From Opitutia bacterium (lineage in GTDB: Bacteria; Verrucomicrobiota; Verrucomicrobiia; Opitutales; Seribacteraceae): 13,328 nucleotides of DNA. Position numbers and translations under genes: made by a program. The notes below the pieces were generated by a model. It did no database searches. It worked only from the letters and a program-made list of their open reading frames with translations, and had not been told where the DNA came from. This document shows positions 7,914 through 13,328 of the stretch, in pieces. The DNA is taken from positions 1 through 13,328 of the forward strand of contig JABHOU010000212.1 in the NCBI GenBank assembly GCA_018695085.1, written 5' to 3'. Numbering within the stretch: the stretch's first letter is position 1; the number at the start of each line of letters is the position of its first letter.

Positions 7914-8918
7914 TTATTCCGCTCGGATTCCTCGCAATACTTGGAATTTCGCTCCCATATTACCGGGGTGCAGCAGTTCCATGAGGGTTTGCCTGTCGGG
8001 GTCAAACTCGCCTCCCTTTCCCGTTACTATGGCTTCACAGGCAGAGGATGCGTGGCCTAGCAAGAAGGATTCCTGTCTCTCGACTTGGACTTTGGCAAAG
8101 CCTTGATCCTTTAGAACTCCCTCAAGCATGTCCCAACAGACATGACAGGTGATGTCTTGCTCTCCGGGTGATGCTAGAAGGTCATCGGACAGGCGGTGTC
8201 TCTTATAGGTGCGGGCAACGCCTTCCGGTCGCCGCCTCGTGAAGTCTTCCATGGAGAGTCCGTAGTCAAAAGTGAGAAAGAGCCCTTTCCACTCCTTCGA
8301 GCATAGGTCGATGAGAGAATCTTTTGCTCCAGTCGGGAGATCGAGCAGGTAATCGTGGGGAGTTTCTGGCGAAATTTCCTTTAAAAGGGAGGGAATGCTG
8401 TCGGATTGATGTAGGTCAATTTCTCGGAGACCGCTTTCGGTTACCTCTACTCCTCGTTCCAACCAAACTTTCTCCTTGTCGAAGCGAAACCTTCGAAAAG
8501 GTTGGGCATCCAGCCATTCGTTGGCGAAAACGATGGCTTTGGGAGGGATGTCGAGGGAATCGAAAAGCCGAATGGTTTTCGTTGCCCCGAATTTATGTTC
8601 AACGCCTTGTAAAACGGATCGGTCCGGTTCGGCTGCTATTTCAACGAAAGTGTAAGTATTGAGATCGGTATCCCCCAATAAGCTTTCACACGCTGCGACC
8701 ACCAATTGGCCGAAGATCGGACCAAGGCTTTGGGCGGTATAAAAATCGGTTTCGGGAGAACGGCCTACACGCATTTTGGAAGTCGAGTAGTAACCGACCT
8801 CCGGCGCGTAAAGGGTGGTGGTGACAAAGGTGGGGTAGTCCATTTGTCCCTTCTCGTCGGTCGCATCCCGAAGTGCTGCGATTAGATCTGATTGAGGTTT
8901 CTCGTTTGACATTGGCAT
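7914..8918 (-). CDS. MidA/NDUFAF7-family SAM-dependent methyltransferase homologue with a degenerate SAM motif
   Basis: A 334-residue protein of the MidA/NDUFAF7 (DUF185) family. In mitochondria NDUFAF7 methylates an arginine of a complex I subunit; bacterial targets are poorly defined. Family signatures seen: YAPEVGYYS (37-45), DFYTAQSLGPIFGQL (58-72), FANEWLDAQPFRRF (131-144, the NExxDAxP block), LTFDYG (215-220) and RRRPEGVARTYKRH then SPGEQDITCHV (228-260). The glycine-rich SAM-binding motif I, normally E-[IV]-G-x-G-x-G, reads VEIAAEPDRSVL (92-103) and has lost its glycines, so SAM binding is doubtful. The start at 8918 and an in-frame ATG at 8912 are both possible; neither has a good ribosome site. 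It is divergent from the S41 protease gene and convergent with the DUF1501 gene. Family assignment is firm, catalytic activity uncertain. Confidence 0.87.
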   Translation of the reverse strand: MPMSNEKPQSDLIAALRDATDEKGQMDYPTFVTTTLYAPEVGYYSTSKMRVGRSPETDFYTAQSLGPIFGQLVVAACESLLGDTDLNTYTFVEIAAEPDRSVLQGVEHKFGATKTIRLFDSLDIPPKAIVFANEWLDAQPFRRFRFDKEKVWLERGVEVTESGLREIDLHQSDSIPSLLKEISPETPHDYLLDLPTGAKDSLIDLCSKEWKGLFLTFDYGLSMEDFTRRRPEGVARTYKRHRLSDDLLASPGEQDITCHVCWDMLEGVLKDQGFAKVQVERQESFLLGHASSACEAIVTGKGGEFDPDRQTLMELLHPGNMGAKFQVLRGIRAE

Positions 8919-8935
8919 TTGCTAGTTCTTGGGGT

Positions 8936-8941
8936 AAAGGG
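8936..8941 (+). promoter_or_regulatory. Ribosome binding site that fixes the protease start
   Basis: AAAGGG ends six bases before the GTG at 8948. It supports that codon over the upstream in-frame GTG at 8873, which has no such site and would place 45 bases inside the opposing methyltransferase gene. Confidence 0.6.
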
Positions 8942-8947
8942 TTTGGG

Positions 8948-10246
8948 GTGAAACTCAAGCAGGTTGTCGTTTGGGGCATACCGCCTTTTCTGCTGCTGAT
9001 TGCCCTCTTGGCCTTGTGGAACAATCCTGTGACGCGAGCCTATTTTGATGGCGATTACTGGAAGGCGGTAGGCAAGTTCGGGGAATCCCTTAGGCTTGCT
9101 CATGCTCGCTACGTGGATGACGAAAAGGCCGAGTACGAGACCCTTGTCGATACTGCTTTAGATGGAATGACTTCGGCGCTTGACCGGCATTCCAGTTATT
9201 ATCCTCCACCACGTTACGAAGAATTTCAGAATGATACGAAGCTACAATATTTCGGAATTGGCGTCGTTATTCGGAAAGTGGAGGAAGGCATATTGATTGC
9301 TCGCGTTTTTCCAAGCGGTCCGGCGGAGGTGGCCGGCGTGCGCCCGGGAGATTTTGTGGCCAAAGTGGAAAAAACTTCCGTTACGAATCTTACCCTTTCC
9401 CAAGTTAGCGACTTAATAAAAGGGGAGGAAGGTACCACAGTCCTAGTTGGTTTGCGTGATGTGGTTGGCGATGCACGTGAGGTGGAAGTGACTCGTGGGC
9501 GAATCCAAATGTCCAGTGTTGATGATGTTCGCGTCGACTCCAACGGTACGGGTTACTTGCGCCTTGAGCAGTTCACTGCCCGTACGGGAAATGAACTTCT
9601 TGCCGCACTTGCCGATTTGGAGCAAGATGGCGTGAAGCGTCTGATTCTAGACTTGCGGGACAACTCGGGTGGTCTGCTTTCAGCTGCCGTGGAGGTGGTG
9701 AGTGAGTTCTTAGAGGAAGGCAAGCTCGTGGTGTCGATTAAAGGGCGAAACAATTATCCCGAAAGGAGTTATCATTCCAAACCCAAAGGTCCTTCACGAT
9801 CCTACCCATTGGTCATCCTTATTAACGAAGGCAGCGCCAGTGCCTCTGAAATTGTTGCCGGAGCACTGGGGGTGTCGGGTCGAGCGAGGTTGGTAGGCGA
9901 AAAGTCCTATGGGAAGGGTTCCGTACAGACGGTCTTCGGGCTAGAGGATGAATCTGGGTTACGCTTAACCACGGCGATGTACTATCTTCCCGATGGTTCT
10001 ACTATTCATGAAAGTGGCATCATTCCCCATCTGACTGTTCCTTGTGACGAGGAAATGGAAGGCAAACTCCGTATTCAACGTTTTCAGGATGCATTCTCCG
10101 ATCCCGAATCTTTCGAGAAACTTTTTGGCTTTGCCCCGGTTCGCGACAAACAATTACAGATCGGACTGAGCTTGTTTTCCGGTAAATCGCTTAAAGAGAT
10201 TCAAGGTCAGCTTGAGGCTCAGGAAGCACTTGAGGGAAATCCGTGA
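8948..10246 (+). CDS. S41 family carboxy-terminal processing protease (CtpA-type) with PDZ domain
   Basis: I start at the GTG at 8948 (432 residues): AAAGGG lies just upstream and the protein then begins MKLKQ followed by a hydrophobic helix to about residue 24, a signal anchor or signal peptide. The longer frame from GTG 8873 would add 25 residues that bury this signal. Order: helical N-domain (about 30-95), PDZ (about 102-187; YFGIGVVI, GPAEVAGVRPGDFV), then the S41 catalytic core with LILDLRDNSGGLL (232-244), GSASASEIVAGAL (295-307) and KSYGKGSVQ (319-327). The expected catalytic dyad is S298 and K323, 25 residues apart as in known CtpA proteases. It would cleave C-terminal regions of periplasmic or membrane proteins. 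The stop overlaps the tsaD start (GTGA), so the two are co-translated. Confidence 0.92.
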   Translation: MKLKQVVVWGIPPFLLLIALLALWNNPVTRAYFDGDYWKAVGKFGESLRLAHARYVDDEKAEYETLVDTALDGMTSALDRHSSYYPPPRYEEFQNDTKLQYFGIGVVIRKVEEGILIARVFPSGPAEVAGVRPGDFVAKVEKTSVTNLTLSQVSDLIKGEEGTTVLVGLRDVVGDAREVEVTRGRIQMSSVDDVRVDSNGTGYLRLEQFTARTGNELLAALADLEQDGVKRLILDLRDNSGGLLSAAVEVVSEFLEEGKLVVSIKGRNNYPERSYHSKPKGPSRSYPLVILINEGSASASEIVAGALGVSGRARLVGEKSYGKGSVQTVFGLEDESGLRLTTAMYYLPDGSTIHESGIIPHLTVPCDEEMEGKLRIQRFQDAFSDPESFEKLFGFAPVRDKQLQIGLSLFSGKSLKEIQGQLEAQEALEGNP

Positions 10247-11262
10247 TTCTGGGCATCGAGAGTTCTTGTGACGAATCCGCTCTTGCCCTCTTTTCGCCTG
10301 ATCAAGGAATTGTCGGCGAGTGGGTAAACAGTCAGATACCCACTCACATAGAGTATGGTGGCGTCGTGCCCGACATTGCGGTTCGCGAGCACCTTTCCAA
10401 CTTTTTCGTCCTGCTTGACGAGGCGGAAAAAGAGGGACGTCTCAGGAACTCCGTATCTCGAATTGCCGTAACTTGCGGTCCGGGTTTGGCAGGTTGTCTC
10501 GCAGTAGGCCTTTCCTTGGCCAAGACGCTCGGACTGCTCTGGGATGTTCCCGTCATTGGCGTCAATCATTTGCGAGGACACGCATTGTCACCCTTCCTTC
10601 CGCTTTTTCCGAAGCAGGAAGACATCTTTGCCGCTTACCTTCCGCACCTAGGTTTACTTGTCTCCGGCGGCAATACCATTCTCTTTCGTATTGATGAAGG
10701 CCAGTCCATCGAGATTCTAGCTGAAACCGTTGACGATGCGGCAGGCGAGGCCCTTGACAAAGGAGGAAAACTTTTGGGTATTCCTTATCCCGGAGGTCCC
10801 ATTCTCGAGCAGCATGCGATAGGTGGAGAGCCTCGAGCTTTCGATTTTCCACGATCTTTTTCAGATCGCAGCGAGATGCGTTTTAGTTTTTCCGGTCTCA
10901 AGACCAGCCTGTTGTATACTCTTGAAAAGCTCACCGACGATCAAATTAAGGCATGTTATGCTGATCTTTGCGCGTCCTACCAAAGTGCGGCGATTGACCA
11001 ATTGGTGACAAAAACCAAGCACGCCTTGGAATCGAGTGAATTTTCCAGCCTCGGTCTTTCAGGGGGGGTTGCCAACAACAAGACGCTTCGTCGTCTTCTG
11101 GCTGAATTAGCCTCTGAACAAAGCATACGATTTATACCGGCAAATCCCTGCCACACAGGAGACAATGCCGCAATGATCGCTTTTGCCGCGCATATCGATC
11201 GGGAGTGTGTTACGGAAGATTCTGCAGCACTTACTTTTCAGCCGTCTCTTCGATTAACTTGA
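10243..11262 (+). CDS. tsaD: tRNA N6-adenosine threonylcarbamoyltransferase TsaD
   Basis: A 339-residue protein of the usual length for TsaD (Kae1/Gcp/YgjD). It transfers the threonylcarbamoyl group to A37 of tRNAs reading ANN codons, working with TsaB and TsaE in the cytoplasm. Motifs: MILGIESSCDES (1-12), EYGGVVPDIAVREH (37-50), CGPGLAGCLAVGLSLAKTL (78-96), the metal-binding VNHLRGH with H109 and H113, LLVSGGNT (138-145), ETVDDAAGEALDKGGKLLGIPYPGG (161-185), FSFSGLKT (214-221), LSGGVANN (272-279) and HTGDNAAMIA with metal ligand D307. It starts with GTG at 10243, preceded by GAGGG at 10232-10236, and overlaps the protease stop by four bases. Neither TsaB nor TsaE is in the window. The assignment is firm. 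Confidence 0.97.
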   Translation: MILGIESSCDESALALFSPDQGIVGEWVNSQIPTHIEYGGVVPDIAVREHLSNFFVLLDEAEKEGRLRNSVSRIAVTCGPGLAGCLAVGLSLAKTLGLLWDVPVIGVNHLRGHALSPFLPLFPKQEDIFAAYLPHLGLLVSGGNTILFRIDEGQSIEILAETVDDAAGEALDKGGKLLGIPYPGGPILEQHAIGGEPRAFDFPRSFSDRSEMRFSFSGLKTSLLYTLEKLTDDQIKACYADLCASYQSAAIDQLVTKTKHALESSEFSSLGLSGGVANNKTLRRLLAELASEQSIRFIPANPCHTGDNAAMIAFAAHIDRECVTEDSAALTFQPSLRLT

Positions 11263-11303
11263 TTTCAATTTTACCCTGTTCACTAACGGATATTGTCGAC
11301 CCA

Positions 11304-11329
11304 TTTGGAGTTCCGAAAAAAACTCCAAA
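11304..11329 (+). terminator. Perfect stem-loop between tsaD and cysI (terminator or leader element)
   Basis: TTTGGAGTT (11304-11312) and AACTCCAAA (11321-11329) pair perfectly over 9 bp around the loop CCGAAAAA. It lies 41 bases past the tsaD stop and 67 before the cysI ATG. There is no U-tract directly after it on either strand, so an ordinary intrinsic terminator is doubtful; it may protect the tsaD mRNA end or act in the cysI leader. Confidence 0.4.
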
Positions 11330-11396
11330 AGTCGCTCGTTCTTGCCTTGTTCCTCCAATCCTTGCATATTCTCTTTTTTTTCCTATTTAAGCACCC

Positions 11397-13106
11397 ATGA
11401 TTTCCGACTCAGAAGCACCTAAGAAGCTTTCAAAAAATGAAAGTATCAAGGAAAACAGCGATTTTCTTCGAGGGACCATCCTCGAAGGTCTCGCCGATGA
11501 TTCAACTGGTTCAATTTCCGCCGATGATTCCCAACTAACCAAGTTTCACGGCACCTACTTGCAGGACGACCGAGATATCCGTTCCGAGAGGATAAAGCAA
11601 AAGCTGGGAAAAGCCTTCTCCTTCATGATTCGTATCCGAGTGCCCGGAGGCGTTTGCACGCCATCACAGTGGCTCGACGTCGATCGACTCTCAGATCAAT
11701 TTGCCGATGGAACTTTGAAGCTCACTACTCGACAAGCATTCCAGTTGCACGGAGTTCTCAAGAGCAACCTAAAGCAGACGATTAAGGAAATAAACGATAC
11801 CCTGCTTGACACTCTTGCCGCTTGTGGCGACGTAAATCGAAACGTGATGTGCACGCCTACTCCTTTCGAATCCAAAGCACATGCCGAAACCTTGGAAATC
11901 TCCAAGGCCATTAGCGAACATCTTTCACCTCAGACGAGTTCCTATGCCGAAATCTGGCTTGATGGTGAACGCAAGGTTATCGACCAAGGTGAGGAAGTTG
12001 AACCCATTTACGGCAAGACCTATCTTCCCCGAAAGTTCAAAATTGCCGTTGCAGTTCCTCCGCGCAACGACGTTGACGTTTTTTCAAACGACTTGGGCTT
12101 CGTTGCCATTGTCGAGGAAGGAGAGATTGTAGGCTACAACGTACTTGTCGGCGGGGGTCTCGGAATGACTCACGGCAAAGATGCCACATACCCTCGAATT
12201 GCCGATGTCATTGGCTTTTGTACTCCCGATCAAGTTCTTCAATTGGCCGAGGAAATCGTTAAAATCCAGCGCGACTATGGTGATCGTTCCGATCGTCGAC
12301 ACGCTCGAATGAAGTATACAATTGAAGATAGAGGGATCGAGTGGTTCAAGGAAGAATTGAATAATCGACTGGGTCGGGTACTCGAGTCTTCACGGGAAGT
12401 CACTTTTGATGCCACGACCGATCGATACGGGTGGACCCAAGATCATGAAGGGAAATGGCATTGCTGCCTCTTCGTAGAGGGTGGACGTCTTCGAGATTTC
12501 GATGGAGTGAACGCCAAATCGGCTATTCGTGAGATTGCGAAGATCCACAGTGGTGATTTCCGATTGTCTCCCAACCAAAACCTAATCGTGGCACGGGTGG
12601 ATGATGCAAATAAGTCCGAAGTGGAAAAGATTCTTGCTGATCATGGATTGTCCGACTCGGCCAAACTGTCGGGTCTTAGGCTCAACTCCATTGCATGCAC
12701 TGCTCTCCCCACTTGTGGTCTCGCATTGGCCGAGAGCGAACGTTACCTCCCAAACCTTGTCGACGAACTGGAAAAGGTCATTGATGACTTGGGCATTCGA
12801 GAGGAATCCATCGCCATACGTTCTACAGGTTGTCCAAATGGGTGCGGTCGACCTTATCTTGGCGAAATCGGTCTCGTCGGCAAGTCGCCTGGCAAATACA
12901 ATGTTTATCTTGGTGCTGGTTTTGACGGTGGTCGACTCAATAAACTTTACAAGCCCGCCTTGACCAATGACGAAATTGTCGCTGAGCTTACCGTCGTTTT
13001 GAGACGCTATTCTGACGAGCGCGAGTCGGGCGAACGCTTTGGTGACTTTTGCATCAGGGCGGGGTATGTTAAGGCGACTATTCAAGGTGCTGACTTCCAT
13101 AACTAA
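11397..13106 (+). CDS. cysI: Assimilatory sulfite reductase hemoprotein (beta subunit) CysI
   Basis: A 569-residue protein, the length of classical CysI. It reduces sulfite to sulfide by six electrons using siroheme coupled to a [4Fe-4S] cluster. Features: LSKNESIKENSDFLRGTI (11-28) and LTKFHGTYLQDDRD (47-60), typical of the N-terminus; IRVPGGVCTPSQWL (80-93); TTRQAFQLHG (110-119); GDVNRNVMCTP (144-154); and YLPRKFKIAV (209-218), with basic residues expected to hold siroheme. The cluster ligands are CTALPTC (C434, C440) and CPNGC (C479, C483), the same numbers I recall for the E. coli enzyme. No signal peptide is present, so it is cytoplasmic. No Shine-Dalgarno is visible before the ATG at 11397. 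No cysJ flavoprotein gene lies next to it within the window; the electron donor may be encoded elsewhere or could be ferredoxin. The NADPH-type N-terminus makes cysI the better name than a plant-type sir. Confidence 0.95.
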   Translation: MISDSEAPKKLSKNESIKENSDFLRGTILEGLADDSTGSISADDSQLTKFHGTYLQDDRDIRSERIKQKLGKAFSFMIRIRVPGGVCTPSQWLDVDRLSDQFADGTLKLTTRQAFQLHGVLKSNLKQTIKEINDTLLDTLAACGDVNRNVMCTPTPFESKAHAETLEISKAISEHLSPQTSSYAEIWLDGERKVIDQGEEVEPIYGKTYLPRKFKIAVAVPPRNDVDVFSNDLGFVAIVEEGEIVGYNVLVGGGLGMTHGKDATYPRIADVIGFCTPDQVLQLAEEIVKIQRDYGDRSDRRHARMKYTIEDRGIEWFKEELNNRLGRVLESSREVTFDATTDRYGWTQDHEGKWHCCLFVEGGRLRDFDGVNAKSAIREIAKIHSGDFRLSPNQNLIVARVDDANKSEVEKILADHGLSDSAKLSGLRLNSIACTALPTCGLALAESERYLPNLVDELEKVIDDLGIREESIAIRSTGCPNGCGRPYLGEIGLVGKSPGKYNVYLGAGFDGGRLNKLYKPALTNDEIVAELTVVLRRYSDERESGERFGDFCIRAGYVKATIQGADFHN

Positions 13107-13108
13107 AA

Positions 13109-13126
13109 TTCTGCATTGTTGCAGAA
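13109..13126 (+). promoter_or_regulatory. Stem-loop overlapping the ribosome binding site of the next gene
   Basis: TTCTGCA (13109-13115) and TGCAGAA (13120-13126) form a perfect 7-bp stem with a TTGT loop, starting three bases after the cysI stop. The stem's last two bases are the first As of the candidate Shine-Dalgarno AAAGG (13125-13129) of the gene at 13139. There is no U-tract on the plus strand; on the minus strand the hairpin is followed by TTTTAG. It may mildly block ribosome binding or protect the cysI mRNA end. Confidence 0.4.
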
Positions 13127-13138
13127 AGGTAACTTGAA

Positions 13139-13328
13139 GTGAGCAGAAAGCGTGGAGGTGGTAAGCGTGCTGCTCGCCGAACTCATGCCGACCTGCATAC
13201 TGGGATTTCAACCCTGGACGAGGATGACGCGTTGGAGTTGGTGGAGAAATTGGGGGACGATGCTTTCCTTTTGATTCTGGATCAGGTTCAGGATCCTCGT
13301 AATCTAGGCGCTTGTTTACGTTCCGCCG
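13139..13328 (+). CDS. SpoU/TrmH-family RNA 2'-O-methyltransferase, RlmB-like, cut by the window end
   Basis: The GTG at 13139 is the first start codon after an in-frame TAA at 13130-13132 and has AAAGG at 13125-13129, nine bases upstream. The 63 visible residues begin MSRKRGGGKRAARR, a Lys/Arg-rich tail, then a short acidic helix. Residues 43-63 carry the hallmark opening of SpoU catalytic domains, with LLILDQVQDPRN followed by LGACLRSA. This closely matches my memory of RlmB (23S rRNA G2251 2'-O-methyltransferase) around LLILDGVTDPHNLGACLRSA. RlmB normally has an N-terminal substrate-binding domain of about 100 residues before this point; here it is replaced by about 40 residues. The rest, including the knotted SAM site, is outside the window. 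It lies 32 bases after cysI and may share its transcript. The family call is firm; the exact rRNA or tRNA target is not. Confidence 0.82.
   Translation, partial: MSRKRGGGKRAARRTHADLHTGISTLDEDDALELVEKLGDDAFLLILDQVQDPRNLGACLRSA

Noticed and set aside
8873..8947. Longer N-terminus for the S41 protease from the GTG at 8873.
   Set aside because: It lacks a ribosome site, overlaps the opposing gene, and puts 25 residues before an otherwise standard signal anchor.
12582..13211. Open minus-strand frame of 209 codons opposite the end of cysI.
   Set aside because: It is antisense to the siroheme/cluster region of cysI and the RlmB-like start, both clearly coding on the plus strand; no family features are visible.

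Overview
The window looks like a chromosomal piece from a member of the Verrucomicrobiota (or the wider Planctomycetes-Verrucomicrobia group). The main reason is the module at 1798-7911: an ECF sigma factor of the Rhodopirellula/Verrucomicrobium type, a membrane FecR/LamG protein, a DUF1549-DUF1553 protein and a DUF1501 protein. That gene set is characteristic of these phyla. GC content is moderate. Several genes lack a clear Shine-Dalgarno sequence, while others have a good one. I see no tRNA, rRNA, CRISPR array, insertion sequence or prophage, and no gene-free stretch longer than about 180 bases.

Layout: (1) 2-838, the end of an exported thioredoxin-like protein with a WCGPC active site. 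(2) 1017-1700, an unrecognised basic protein that may carry AP2/integrase-arm-like beta-hairpin-helix units. (3) 1798-7911, the four-gene sigma/anti-sigma/DUF1549-1553/DUF1501 module, tightly packed with two translationally coupled junctions. (4) 7914-8918 on the minus strand, a MidA/NDUFAF7-family methyltransferase homologue whose SAM-binding glycine motif is degenerate. (5) 8948-11262, a membrane-anchored S41 (CtpA-type) protease coupled by a GTGA overlap to tsaD, the tRNA t6A synthesis gene. (6) 11397-13106, a sulfite reductase hemoprotein (cysI) with no flavoprotein gene beside it. (7) 13139 to the window end, the start of an RlmB-like SpoU methyltransferase without the usual N-terminal substrate-binding domain.

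How the genes fit together: in region 3 the sigma factor is probably held by the cytoplasmic N-terminus of the FecR/LamG membrane protein. Release would direct transcription of the same operon and other targets, whose products (a c-type-haem-motif protein exported by Sec and an alkaline-phosphatase-fold protein exported by Tat) act outside the cytoplasm. The substrate of this system is unknown to me, and it is the best candidate here for a poorly described system. The remaining genes are housekeeping functions (tRNA modification, proteolysis, sulfur assimilation, rRNA modification).
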